From Ulvibacter algarum (lineage in GTDB: Bacteria; Bacteroidota; Bacteroidia; Flavobacteriales; Flavobacteriaceae), in the NCBI GenBank assembly GCA_947488905.1, contig CANLBJ010000004.1:62001-126000 (forward strand): DNA of 64,000 bases, in the 5' to 3' direction. The stretch's first letter is position 1, and every line of letters starts with the position of its first letter. The notes under the pieces were generated by a model. The model did no database searches. It was not told where the DNA came from and worked only from the letters and a program-made list of their open reading frames with translations. This document shows positions 43,611-51,981 of the stretch, in pieces. Position numbers and translations under genes: made by a program.

Positions 43611-44447
43611 TCAGTTTGTATTAGAAAGCATAGAAACTTCGGTTAGTATTTTTGTTTTACGTTTTTCAGAAATCCCCAAATGATCTAAATAAAAGTTATC
43701 ATCAACTAATTGTCTGCACAGCACTACTTTTCTACTTAGCAAAAATTGTTTTTCGCGTTTTGTTAATAAAGTTGAAACTGTAATGGGATAGAGACCTAAT
43801 CTATCTATACGCTCTTTAAGGCCGTTCTCTTTTGGGTAATCCCAACTTAACAAATAAAGACCAACGCATTTTGCGTAAGTAATCGCATCACTAGTAAAAC
43901 GTGTATTAGTAACTACCCAACCTTCATTAGGGCATAAAGGCGTGTTATTGTATTGTGCTATGATATCCTTATAACGAGAGTTTATATATAGCGGGACTTT
44001 AATATTACAGGTGCTTGTTTTTTCGCTATGAAACTTACATTCTGCTATAATGTGCTGTTTGTGTTTTATAGCAATTACATCTACCTCATGATTTACACAT
44101 TTACCTTGCAAAATTTTACCCACCTCTACCTTGTAACCAGAATATTCCATTAATGCCCCAATAAAATTCTCAAAAGGAAAACCTGTTGGACCTAATTCAT
44201 AAATAGCTCTTTTTAGTTTGTATTTAGAAGCAAAAATAGGTTGGCTTTTTTTTAATAATGCAAACGCTCTATTGTATATTTCTTTTGTAGATATACCTTG
44301 GTATAACTCATCTCTAACTATATTAATAATATTATCTACTACAAGCTTATCTGCGCCACTTTTAAATAGACTGTTGCGGAGTTTAGCTAGTGAAAAATCT
44401 GCTTTCTCTCCAGATGATTTAATAACTTGAAAAGCTTCTTTTTTCAT
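43611..44447 (-). CDS. ATP-cone plus restriction-endonuclease-like protein
   Basis: 278 residues. Residues 1-95 form an ATP-cone: VIKSSGEKADFSLAKLRNSLFKSGA, then IFASKYKLKRAIYELGPTGFPFENFIG (shortened). Residues about 105-190 carry a PD-(D/E)xK nuclease core with FENFIGALMEYSGYKVE, HEVDVIAIK and IIAECKFH (D...ExK). A C-terminal helical segment (LLTKREKQFLLSRKVVLCRQLV, LDHLGISEKRKTKILTEV, shortened) looks like a helix-hairpin-helix DNA-binding tail. It is probably a DNA or RNA nuclease sensing ATP/dNTP; known relatives are poorly studied. 1 bp upstream of the MBL gene. Confidence 0.75.
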   Translation of the reverse strand: MKKEAFQVIKSSGEKADFSLAKLRNSLFKSGADKLVVDNIINIVRDELYQGISTKEIYNRAFALLKKSQPIFASKYKLKRAIYELGPTGFPFENFIGALMEYSGYKVEVGKILQGKCVNHEVDVIAIKHKQHIIAECKFHSEKTSTCNIKVPLYINSRYKDIIAQYNNTPLCPNEGWVVTNTRFTSDAITYAKCVGLYLLSWDYPKENGLKERIDRLGLYPITVSTLLTKREKQFLLSRKVVLCRQLVDDNFYLDHLGISEKRKTKILTEVSMLSNTN

Positions 44448-44499
44448 TATTAACGTTAAAGATTATTATAGGTTTTGCAAACTAAGCCAAGCATAGCTA

Positions 44500-44511
44500 T
44501 GACATTAATCA
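44500..44511 (-). promoter_or_regulatory. FNR-like box overlapping the stop of a UspA gene
   Basis: TGACATTAATCA covers the TGA stop of the 44509-45357 gene. Unlike the other sites it has no -7 element at 33 bp. It may drive the ATP-cone/MBL pair, or may be fortuitous. Confidence 0.45.
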
Positions 44512-45357
44512 GTCTATCTTTGGTAAAATAAGAAAAGGTAAGTTTACATATCTAGCAATATTTTTTACTGTTGCTTCTCTAAATAATCTTACTATAGCAT
44601 TATGTTTATAGAATATCATTGACACCATATCAATATCTTCATTGCCTAAATAATTGCTTATTGCATCAAAGTTTTCTCTCTCATCTAATAAGAAAGTGTT
44701 TTCAGGTTTTTCAGACTTTAACAAGTCAAATAATTGATTAAAATTAGCCAGTTGCTCTTCACTCATATCTACATTTTCGTTAACGTGAACTACTTTTATA
44801 GTAGAGTTGTTTAAAGATGAGATAGCGACTAGAGGCGCTAGTTCTTCTTTGTTATAAGACCTTTTATATCCAGTTGCAAAGGCAATTTTATTAATGGGTT
44901 TAAAATCTAGATCTTCTGGGATTATTAATAATGGAGTCTTTTTAATTTTCTGAATCATTGACAGTGTATTACTACCCATTAGTATATTACTTGCCCCAGT
45001 ACTACCCTTACTCCCCATAACCACATAGTGTGCTTTTTCTTTTTCAATTAATTTATTAATTGCTCTAGAGAGTGTTAAAGAAGTTGCTATCGCTTGATAG
45101 CTATGATTATCATTAGCGGTATCTAACCTAATCTCGTGTATTATTTCTTCACATCTAGTTTCGGTAGTGTTATAAAGTTCTGTAACAACTGCCTCTGTTT
45201 TTTCTATATCTATTCTACTAGTAAGGCTAGAAACTTGACTTTCAAAAGAGTGAATGATAATGAAATTGCACTTTTCAGCAGCAAATATTTGTGTTGCAAA
45301 ATAAAAGGCACTGTAAGCGTTTCTTGAAAAATCTGTAGGTATTATAATTGTTTTCAT
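44509..45357 (-). CDS. Universal stress protein (tandem UspA domains), cluster copy 2
   Basis: 282 residues. TIIIPTDFSRNAYSAFYFAT opens the first domain. VVMGSKGSTGASNILMGSNTLSMI gives the ATP-binding pattern (G-x2-G-x9-G-S). The second domain (about 150-282) is degenerate. Third Usp of the operon 47082-44509, 10 bp after the previous gene. It is a diverged paralogue of its neighbours, so the set grew by tandem duplication. Confidence 0.85.
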   Translation of the reverse strand: MKTIIIPTDFSRNAYSAFYFATQIFAAEKCNFIIIHSFESQVSSLTSRIDIEKTEAVVTELYNTTETRCEEIIHEIRLDTANDNHSYQAIATSLTLSRAINKLIEKEKAHYVVMGSKGSTGASNILMGSNTLSMIQKIKKTPLLIIPEDLDFKPINKIAFATGYKRSYNKEELAPLVAISSLNNSTIKVVHVNENVDMSEEQLANFNQLFDLLKSEKPENTFLLDERENFDAISNYLGNEDIDMVSMIFYKHNAIVRLFREATVKNIARYVNLPFLILPKID

Positions 45358-45367
45358 TGCTATTATA

Positions 45368-46222
45368 TTAGTTGTGTTGTTTTTCTACCGAAGGGATCAC
45401 TAAAAACGGAACGTTAGTGTGATATATTAATTGATTTATGACAGGCTTGAAAAGCAGATTTTCAAAAAAATTATGTTTGTTATGAATCATCACAACAAAA
45501 TTTATCTTCTTTTTAACCTGAAATTTTTCTACAGCGTCTACTATATCTGTATCATCTGTTAGTTCAAATAGATGGGTGTTGTCAATAAAAAATGCATCTA
45601 AAAAACCTTGCGCTTCTTTTTGCTCACTAGTTAAAGGAGTACCATAATAAGCATTTAAAATATGTAAGTTAGAACTGTGATAGTCGCACAATTCACGAAG
45701 CATTTTTAAATATTGATTTTTACTGTCAAATTTATAATCTGTGGCAAAAAGTATTTCTTTTAATGGCTCATATTTAAAACCTGAAGGCACTGCTAGTAAA
45801 GGACATTTTAGTTTTTTAATAGCATACATTGTATTTGTACCTATAAAAATTTCTTTAGCACCAGTAGCGCCTTGAGTACCCATTATTACATAATCAATAT
45901 CGTGTTTTTCAACAATATATGACATTTCAGAAACCAACATATTTAATGACACAATTGTTGTAAAACTATGATTGTCATTTTTAAACTCTTTTTTAATACG
46001 GTTTTCTAAAGCCTCTATACGCTCTTCTGCTTTTTTATGCACTACATCTTGCATGATTAATGCTGAGTAGCTGTCTACCATACTGCCTGCACTTACCACA
46101 GGCACAGAATAAGCGTGCACGAGAAAAAACTCGCAAGTAGTATCTTTTAATAAATGCATTGCATAATCAATGGCATTATTTGAACTCTCTGAAAAATCTG
46201 TAGGTAATAAAATACGTTTCAT
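45368..46222 (-). CDS. Universal stress protein (tandem UspA domains), cluster copy 3
   Basis: 284 residues. KRILLPTDFSESSNNAIDYAM and YVIMGTQGATGAKEIFIGTNTMYAI (G-x2-G-x9-G-T) mark the first, ATP-binding-type Usp domain. The second half lacks the loop. Its N-terminal half is very close to that of the 38972 gene (TDFS-x-SSNNAIDYAMH). Second gene of the Usp operon, with 14 bp before and 10 bp after it. Confidence 0.87.
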   Translation of the reverse strand: MKRILLPTDFSESSNNAIDYAMHLLKDTTCEFFLVHAYSVPVVSAGSMVDSYSALIMQDVVHKKAEERIEALENRIKKEFKNDNHSFTTIVSLNMLVSEMSYIVEKHDIDYVIMGTQGATGAKEIFIGTNTMYAIKKLKCPLLAVPSGFKYEPLKEILFATDYKFDSKNQYLKMLRELCDYHSSNLHILNAYYGTPLTSEQKEAQGFLDAFFIDNTHLFELTDDTDIVDAVEKFQVKKKINFVVMIHNKHNFFENLLFKPVINQLIYHTNVPFLVIPSVEKQHN

Positions 46223-46236
46223 AATATATGATTTGG

Positions 46237-47082
46237 TTATCGCTGTATACTTTGCATTACTAAAAAAGGAATTTTTATATCAATCCCTATTTTTTCTATA
46301 GTAGAATGATATAAGACATTTTCTAGATAAGAATGTCTATGGTTTACCATCACAAGCATATCATATTTCTTATCATTTAATTCTTTGTTGATACCTTGAG
46401 CTAGGTCCTTTTCTTTAATTTGTAAATAAGCCTTTTTATTATCTCTAAAACAATGGTCTAAAAACAAGCGGTTATCTTCTTGTCTATGTGAGTATTTTTT
46501 AAATTCTGAAATAAAAAGCATTTGAATATTTGACACAAATGATTTTGCCATCGTGCTTAATAAATTTAATTCTCTACGTTTAAACGGGATCAAATAATCT
46601 GTAGGGAATAATATATTTTCTGGAGGAAAACCGTGATAACCTATTGGTATTGCTAATACCGGGCATTGTACATATTTAATTACCTGTAAGGTTTGACTAC
46701 CAAAAGTGATCTCTTTATTTTGAGTTTTACCCTTGGTACCCATTACTACAATATCTATATTATCTCTTTCTACAATATCATTAGTCTCATCAACAAGACT
46801 CCCAAAACGGGCTTCAAAATTATAAGTGTGTTTTGGGTTTGCCGTTTTTTTAATCATTACAACAACTTCTTTTTGAAGCTGTGCTTCTACACTATTGCGA
46901 TACTTATCTTTAAACACTTCAAAAAACTCGCGGTCCATCTCCATGGTATTATTATAAACCTCATCTGCAAAAGCATGCATGACAATAAACTCACAAGTAT
47001 CATATTTAAATAACTCTAGAGCATACTCAATGGCGTTCATTGAAGTTTCTGAAAAATCTGTTGGTATTAATATTTTTCTCAT
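46237..47082 (-). CDS. Universal stress protein (tandem UspA domains), cluster copy 4
   Basis: 281 residues from ATG 47082. An in-frame start at 47139 is rejected because it lies upstream of the predicted transcription start and inside the FNR-like box. MRKILIPTDFSETSMNAIEYA and IVVMGTKGKTQNKEITFGSQTLQVI give a somewhat altered ATP loop (G-x2-G-x9-G-S with TQNK). Second domain degenerate. First gene of the Usp-Usp-Usp-nuclease-MBL operon and preceded by the best box/-7 pair in the region. Confidence 0.87.
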   Translation of the reverse strand: MRKILIPTDFSETSMNAIEYALELFKYDTCEFIVMHAFADEVYNNTMEMDREFFEVFKDKYRNSVEAQLQKEVVVMIKKTANPKHTYNFEARFGSLVDETNDIVERDNIDIVVMGTKGKTQNKEITFGSQTLQVIKYVQCPVLAIPIGYHGFPPENILFPTDYLIPFKRRELNLLSTMAKSFVSNIQMLFISEFKKYSHRQEDNRLFLDHCFRDNKKAYLQIKEKDLAQGINKELNDKKYDMLVMVNHRHSYLENVLYHSTIEKIGIDIKIPFLVMQSIQR

Positions 47083-47102
47083 AATGTAGTGTTTAACAAT
47101 CT

Positions 47103-47145
47103 CAAAGTTAGAGCTAAACAATACGTTATAAAATGACATTTATCA
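47103..47145 (-). promoter_or_regulatory. FNR-like box and -7 element of the Usp operon
   Basis: TGACATTTATCA (47134-47145) is centred 33 bp from minus-strand TAACTTTG (47103-47110), a perfect TANNTTTG. The predicted transcription start is about 47099 and the ATG is at 47082. Confidence 0.85.
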
Positions 47146-47176
47146 CTCTTTAGCCTTAACATGGAGGCTTAAAAAA

Positions 47177-48010
47177 CTATTCGTGAAGTATTAAAAAAGG
47201 AATATTAATATGATAGCTAATTTTTTCAACTTGAGGTTTGAAGAGTATACGTTGATAAAAATTTAAATTTTTAGCAACCATAGCTATAAAATCTACTTTT
47301 AGACTTGTAACAAATGACTGTATGGCATGTTCTAAATTTTGATCTTCAGTTTCGTGAAAACTATTAGAGGTATGCAACATATGCTTTAAAAGCTTTTTAT
47401 TACTATTCTGAAAGCTGTTTAATGATTTTGCTGACTGTTTAGCATATAAAACTCTAACAGTAGAATTGTGTTCCTCTGCAACTGATATTAAGGTTTCTAT
47501 TACTTTGCTATTGTACGTTAAATTAAAGTCTGTAGGAAAACCAATGTTCAATGGTATTTTAAACGAGGCTTCTTCTGGAATGACAAGTATAGGTGTTCTA
47601 ACTCGAGTGATCACAGAACCCGTTTTACTGCCTATGGTCATCTCTTTTAAACCAGAAGCACCTTTTGTTCCCATTACCACAAAAGATATAGCGTGCTCTT
47701 TAATATAAAACCTAATGCCCTCTATAAAAGTAGTTTTTAATATAGCACTATTAAAATGATGCTTAGCGTTAGGACAACATTTTTGAACCCTGTTTACCCA
47801 CTCAGTCATCTGAGATTTTAAATCATCAGAGATTTCTTTTTTAGCAGAAATACCAAAACTATGAAGATTTGCATCTGCGTTAATTTGCATAGTGATATCA
47901 ACATGCAAAAAATGAAATGACACCTCTTGATTTTCAAAAAATCTCAATGCATAGCTCGTGGCATTCCAGGCATTATCAGAAAAATCTGTAGGTATTAAAA
48001 TATGCTGCAT
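47177..48010 (-). CDS. Universal stress protein (tandem UspA domains), cluster copy 5
   Basis: 277 residues. QHILIPTDFSDNAWNATSYAL and FVVMGTKGASGLKEMTIGSKTGSVI keep the ATP-binding loop. The C-terminal domain is degenerate. It has its own FNR-like promoter at 48028-48070 and is separated from the next Usp by 94 bp, so it is transcribed separately from the other three on this strand. Confidence 0.86.
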   Translation of the reverse strand: MQHILIPTDFSDNAWNATSYALRFFENQEVSFHFLHVDITMQINADANLHSFGISAKKEISDDLKSQMTEWVNRVQKCCPNAKHHFNSAILKTTFIEGIRFYIKEHAISFVVMGTKGASGLKEMTIGSKTGSVITRVRTPILVIPEEASFKIPLNIGFPTDFNLTYNSKVIETLISVAEEHNSTVRVLYAKQSAKSLNSFQNSNKKLLKHMLHTSNSFHETEDQNLEHAIQSFVTSLKVDFIAMVAKNLNFYQRILFKPQVEKISYHINIPFLILHE

Positions 48011-48027
48011 GATACTGTTTATTAAAA

Positions 48028-48070
48028 CAAATGTATCAATGTAAAAAAGAGTGTGATATGATAAAAATCA
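48028..48070 (-). promoter_or_regulatory. FNR-like box and -7 element of UspA copy 5
   Basis: TGATAAAAATCA (48059-48070) is centred 33 bp from minus-strand TACATTTG (48028-48035), a perfect TANNTTTG; 17 bp to the ATG. Confidence 0.85.
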
Positions 48071-48079
48071 GTTTCCTAA

Positions 48080-49129
48080 TTATTCTACTTCTTCAAGCGC
48101 TTGCAGTTTTAAAATTTTAATATTTCTACCTTCAATTTCAATAAAGCCTTTCTTTTTAAATTCTGACAATGTTCTAATCAAACTTTCTGTTGCTATACCT
48201 GCAACACTGGCTAGATCATTACGCGAAATCTTAATAGCTTCGTTAGGATTTTTATTAAGTATGCGTGTAAATTGAAGAATAGTCTGTGCTGTTTTTTTTC
48301 TAACAGAGCTATAGGCCATTTGTAAAAGTTGATGTTTTGCTTCTGAAATATCTTTAGATAAAATATTCATCAACTCTATTGAGATATTTTTGTTTTTGCT
48401 TAAAATCTCTACTAAATTTTCTTTAGAAACGCTAGCTACTTTTACATCATCTACAGCTGTAGTTGTCTCTTGATAAGGAAAATTTTCTGCAAATGATGTG
48501 AAGCCTAAAAAATCATCTGCTTTATGTAGTGCAGTAATTAATTCTTTACCGCTCTCTTCCATTTTATGGCTTTTAACAATACCATTTAATATTAAATATA
48601 TGTTTCTTGAAAAAGCACCTTCTTTATAAATCACCTCTCCTTTTTTAAACTCTTTAATTTGTCCAGTATCGTCAAAAAGGTTTTTTAATTCGTTTAGGTT
48701 TCTTATGTCATCTTCTTCTGGAGTAGCACTAGACTTAGCAGTTACCATATTTGCTATAATTTCGGCTTTAGCTAGCCTACTTTCTACAGCGCTTATTAAC
48801 TCTTCTTCTTCAAAAGGTTTTGTAAGGTAGTCATCTGCACCTTGGTCCATCCCTTTTCTAATTTCTTTATGTTCTGTTTTAGCAGAAAGAAAAATAAAGG
48901 GTATTTGTGACGTAGTTGGGTCTGTTGAGATGGCTTTTAAAACCCCATACCCATCAACTTCTGGCATCATAATATCACAAACAATGATATTTGGCAGTAT
49001 TTTTTTAGCCATTTCGATCCCTATTTTCCCGTTTGGAGCTGTATGCACAGTGTAGTTTGAGAGCTCTAAAAGTTCTGCTGTATTTTCACGTAGGGCAGTA
49101 TCATCTTCAATAAGTAAAATAGTGTTCAT
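48080..49129 (-). CDS. Response regulator fused to a Crp/Fnr-type regulator (REC-cNMP-HTH)
   Basis: 349 residues. Residues 1-125 are a receiver domain: acidic EDD at 8-10, phospho-acceptor D52 in IIVCDIMMPEVDG, Ser in FIFLSAKTE and Lys in DYLTKPF. Residues about 145-260 are a cyclic-nucleotide-binding-like beta-barrel (FKKGEVIYKEGAFSRNIYLILNGIVKSHK, shortened). The C-terminal HTH_Crp follows (ISRNDLASVAGIATESLIRTLSEF). In the recognition helix, Glu and Arg occupy the positions that contact G-A in FNR and CRP sites. No Fe-S cysteines of FNR are present. It is encoded 11 bp after its kinase, so phosphorylation probably controls it. It is the natural candidate regulator of the TGAY-N4-RTCA boxes (inference). 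Confidence 0.92.
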   Translation of the reverse strand: MNTILLIEDDTALRENTAELLELSNYTVHTAPNGKIGIEMAKKILPNIIVCDIMMPEVDGYGVLKAISTDPTTSQIPFIFLSAKTEHKEIRKGMDQGADDYLTKPFEEEELISAVESRLAKAEIIANMVTAKSSATPEEDDIRNLNELKNLFDDTGQIKEFKKGEVIYKEGAFSRNIYLILNGIVKSHKMEESGKELITALHKADDFLGFTSFAENFPYQETTTAVDDVKVASVSKENLVEILSKNKNISIELMNILSKDISEAKHQLLQMAYSSVRKKTAQTILQFTRILNKNPNEAIKISRNDLASVAGIATESLIRTLSEFKKKGFIEIEGRNIKILKLQALEEVE

Positions 49130-49140
49130 AATATCTGTTG

Positions 49141-50646
49141 TTAGTTAGTGATGGGTAATGTTATTGTAAATATACTCCCTTGATCTTGCACACTACTAAA
49201 TATAATGCTGCCACCAAGGTTTTCTAAATGCGTTTTTACAATATTAAGACCAATACCTGTACCTTGATTTAAAAGGGCATTTTCGGCTCTAAAATATCTA
49301 TTAAATATATGTTTTTGTTCTTCTTCAGGAATACCTATTCCTTCATCTCTTACAGCAATAATTAACAAATCATCTTTTTCTGTAGCCGAAATATGAATGG
49401 TTGACATTTCAGAAGAATATTTAATAGCGTTATTAATCAAATTTGTTAAAATAAGATCAAGGATTTTCTCGTCAAAATCTATAAATATGGCATCTATATT
49501 TTCTGGATACACAATATTTTGACCTTCTTTTAATAACATATTAGCATCATAAATAACCTCATTGATAACTTTACTTAAAGGGAAGTTTGTGTAGTTGTAC
49601 TTAACTTTTCCGCTTTCTAAACGTTCTATAGATAAAAAATCGTTTATAATATTATTTAGGTATTTTACTTTTGCTTGTATGGTTTTTAAATGCTTCTCAC
49701 GTTTTTCTTGCTGGTCTTCTCTAGGGTATTTCCCTGCTAATGTTGCAGAAGTTAAAATACCACTCAAGGGTGTTTTAAACTCATGAGATACTAAAGATAA
49801 AAATTTAGTTTTTAATTCTCCTAGCTCTTTTTCTTTTACTAATGCCTCTTCAAGTTGGCTTGTTCTTTTTGCAACTGTTTGCTCTAGTTTTTGAGTGTAG
49901 GCCTCTTGTTCTGTGATATCTAGTATTATAGCTACTAATGTTTCGTGATCACCTGTAGAGCTTTTTTGTAAATGAACCTCTACAGGATATGTAGTACCAT
50001 CTTTACGTTGATGCGTTGTATTAAATTTTAATTTATCTTTTTTACCTTCAAGAATAGGGTTTATTTCTTTTAGAAAACCTTCTTTATCTAAGTGTGGTTT
50101 AATATCTACAGGCGTCATTTTTCTTAACTCAGAAATGTCATAGCCTATATTTTTTAAAGCTCCTTTATTAACATCTATAAAAAGCATCGTGTTCACATCA
50201 AAAATATAAATCTCATTGAGCGACTCGTTAAAAATATTAGCCCAGTGTTTTAACTCTTGCTCTGCTTTTTTTCTAACCGTAATATCTATAACTAATGCCA
50301 TCACATAGTTATTATCATAAACAGAAAAAGGGTTTAAACCAGCTTCAACAGGAAATTGAGAACCATCTTTTCTCGCACCATATAATTCTTGATTATGGCC
50401 CATTTGTCTCTTGTGACTTTTATCCATAAAACCACTTACGTGTTTGTGGTGATTATGATGGTATTTTTTAGGGATTAACACATCTAAATGTTGCCCCAAA
50501 AGCTCATCTTCGTCATAACCAAAAAGAGAGTTGGCAGCGGCATTAGTACCTACTATAATTTGCGACTTATTTACAATGACAATCCCTTCAGAAACAGCTT
50601 CTGACAGAATTTTAAAGATGTTACTTCCCTTCTTAAACACTTCCAT
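49141..50646 (-). CDS. Soluble PAS-PAS sensor histidine kinase
   Basis: 501 residues, no transmembrane helix. PAS 1 (about 13-130) includes FGYDEDELLGQHLDVLIPKK, HHNHHKHVSGF and ARKDGSQFPVEAG. PAS 2 (about 140-250) ends HQRKDGTTYPVEVHLQKSS. A coiled coil leads to HisKA with FLSLVSHEFKTPLSGIL, and HATPase motifs NLINNAIKYS, DEGIGIPEEEQKHIFNRYF and GTGIGLNIVK. PAS 1 parallels FixL-type PAS in this stretch, with a His where FixL holds its haem ligand, but the FixL distal Arg is Gln here. Many non-haem PAS also have that His, so oxygen sensing is only a hypothesis. Cognate to the REC-Crp fusion. Confidence 0.9.
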   Translation of the reverse strand: MEVFKKGSNIFKILSEAVSEGIVIVNKSQIIVGTNAAANSLFGYDEDELLGQHLDVLIPKKYHHNHHKHVSGFMDKSHKRQMGHNQELYGARKDGSQFPVEAGLNPFSVYDNNYVMALVIDITVRKKAEQELKHWANIFNESLNEIYIFDVNTMLFIDVNKGALKNIGYDISELRKMTPVDIKPHLDKEGFLKEINPILEGKKDKLKFNTTHQRKDGTTYPVEVHLQKSSTGDHETLVAIILDITEQEAYTQKLEQTVAKRTSQLEEALVKEKELGELKTKFLSLVSHEFKTPLSGILTSATLAGKYPREDQQEKREKHLKTIQAKVKYLNNIINDFLSIERLESGKVKYNYTNFPLSKVINEVIYDANMLLKEGQNIVYPENIDAIFIDFDEKILDLILTNLINNAIKYSSEMSTIHISATEKDDLLIIAVRDEGIGIPEEEQKHIFNRYFRAENALLNQGTGIGLNIVKTHLENLGGSIIFSSVQDQGSIFTITLPITN

Positions 50647-50679
50647 CTAGTAAAAATACCATTTTAAATTTCTTATCCC

Positions 50680-50722
50680 TGACAAATATCATAGTATGAT
50701 GCGTTTTTCAAGCTTATTTTTA
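50680..50722 (+). promoter_or_regulatory. FNR-like box and -7 element of the DUF3298/trx/deo operon
   Basis: TGACAAATATCA (50680-50691) is centred 33 bp upstream of TATTTTTA (50715-50722, one mismatch). On the other strand the box overlaps a -7-like TATTTG segment for the kinase operon (TTG of a -33 at 50709-50711), so binding might repress kinase transcription. Confidence 0.7.
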
Positions 50723-50786
50723 CTCGTAGTAAAGAGTCATTTTATAAATTATAAAGCACTTTTTAAAAACAATTAATTTATTACAT

Positions 50787-51680
50787 ATGAAATATCTAAG
50801 TATCACATTTTTACTATTAGTTTTTATATCGTGTAAGAACGAAAAAAAAGAAATTCAAACTGTTGTAGATAAAGGTCTTGAGATTGCAACACCAGAAACG
50901 TTTGAAGAAACTCTGCCTTTTGATACTATATATTCTATTAGCGAAGCAGAGCTTAATAAAACCAAACAGGTGGTTATTAAAAGACAAACACTTTTAGACA
51001 AAAAAGATGATAAACTAGAATTAAAAGAGCTTATCACTCAAAAGACATTTAAAAAAGATGAAGACTTATATTTAATAGATTATAAATACCCACATTTAAA
51101 CGAGAATCTTAAAGAGTCTTATCATAACTTTAATGAATACCTTGAAGATACATACATGAATATTGCAGGTGTAGAAGCAAGTATTCTTGAAGATAAAGAA
51201 ATGATATGTGATACTCTTAGCATAAACCGTTTTAGAGAGCAAAGATTAGTAGATTATAAAATGTATAATTTAAACGAAACGCTAATAAGTGTATTATTTT
51301 ATAAAGAGAACTACTACTCAGGAACACTTCATCCTTCTTATAGTTTTGACTGTCTTAATTTTGATTTACAACGTTCTGTCTTTATGGGGTATGAAGACTT
51401 CTTTAATGAAGGGAGCGAACAAGAAATGACTACAATTTTAAATGAGGTCATTTCAGAAAAAAGAGATTTAAATGATATCTATTTTGACTGTTGGGAAATA
51501 TCTAATGATGACTTTTTTGAATACAAAGACAATTTTGTAGTAGATGACTATAAAGTAGAATATTACTTTGATGATTGTGTAATTTGCCCATCATATACTG
51601 GTACTTTTTCTGTAGTAATACCGTTAGAAAGGTTGTTACCAGTGCTTAAAAAGTATGAACTTAACCCATTAATTTTATAA
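50787..51680 (+). CDS. DUF3298 (RsiV-like) lipoprotein
   Basis: 297 residues with a lipoprotein signal (ITFLLLVFISC). From about residue 85 it follows the DUF4163/DUF3298 layout: YHNFNEYLEDTY, YSGTLHPSYSFDCLNFDLQR, GYEDFFNE, and a C-terminal YKVEYYFDDCVICPSYTGTFSVVIPL resembling the Y-x-x-G-P-Y-x-x-G motif of DUF3298, as in anti-sigma factor RsiV and lysozyme-inhibitor-like proteins (both segments abbreviated). First gene of an operon with trx, deoC and deoD. Role in the cluster unknown. Confidence 0.7.
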   Translation: MKYLSITFLLLVFISCKNEKKEIQTVVDKGLEIATPETFEETLPFDTIYSISEAELNKTKQVVIKRQTLLDKKDDKLELKELITQKTFKKDEDLYLIDYKYPHLNENLKESYHNFNEYLEDTYMNIAGVEASILEDKEMICDTLSINRFREQRLVDYKMYNLNETLISVLFYKENYYSGTLHPSYSFDCLNFDLQRSVFMGYEDFFNEGSEQEMTTILNEVISEKRDLNDIYFDCWEISNDDFFEYKDNFVVDDYKVEYYFDDCVICPSYTGTFSVVIPLERLLPVLKKYELNPLIL

Positions 51681-51683
51681 CAG

Positions 51684-51980
51684 ATGAAAAATAGTTTTAA
51701 AAATATTATTAATTCTGAAACGCCAGTACTCATTGACTTTTTTGCAGATTGGTGTGGACCTTGTAAAGCATTAGCACCTATATTAAAACAAGTAAAAGAA
51801 GAGTTAGGTGATCAAGTAAAAATAATAAAAATTGATGTTGACAAAAACCAGCCTCTAGCAGCGCAATACCAAGTACGCGGAGTACCTACAATGCTATTAT
51901 TTAAAAATGGAAATAAAGTATGGCAGCAATCTGGAGTGCTACAAAAAGATGAAATAGTACGCATCATTAAATCTAAATAA
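51684..51980 (+). CDS. trx: Thioredoxin
   Basis: 98 residues, the single-domain thioredoxin fold with active site DWCGPCKAL near residue 25, conserved VDKNQPLA, cis-Pro in VRGVPTMLLF and FKNGNKV. Full-length and cytosolic (no signal peptide). It would reduce protein disulfides; the arsenate reductase elsewhere in this window is a possible client, but there is no direct link. The gap is 3 bp to the preceding gene and 1 bp to deoC. Confidence 0.95.
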   Translation: MKNSFKNIINSETPVLIDFFADWCGPCKALAPILKQVKEELGDQVKIIKIDVDKNQPLAAQYQVRGVPTMLLFKNGNKVWQQSGVLQKDEIVRIIKSK

Positions 51981-51981
51981 A

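Noticed and set aside
47083-47139. Upstream start for UspA copy 4
   Set aside because: It overlaps the -7 element and FNR-like box; MRKILIPTDF at 47082 is the usual Usp start.
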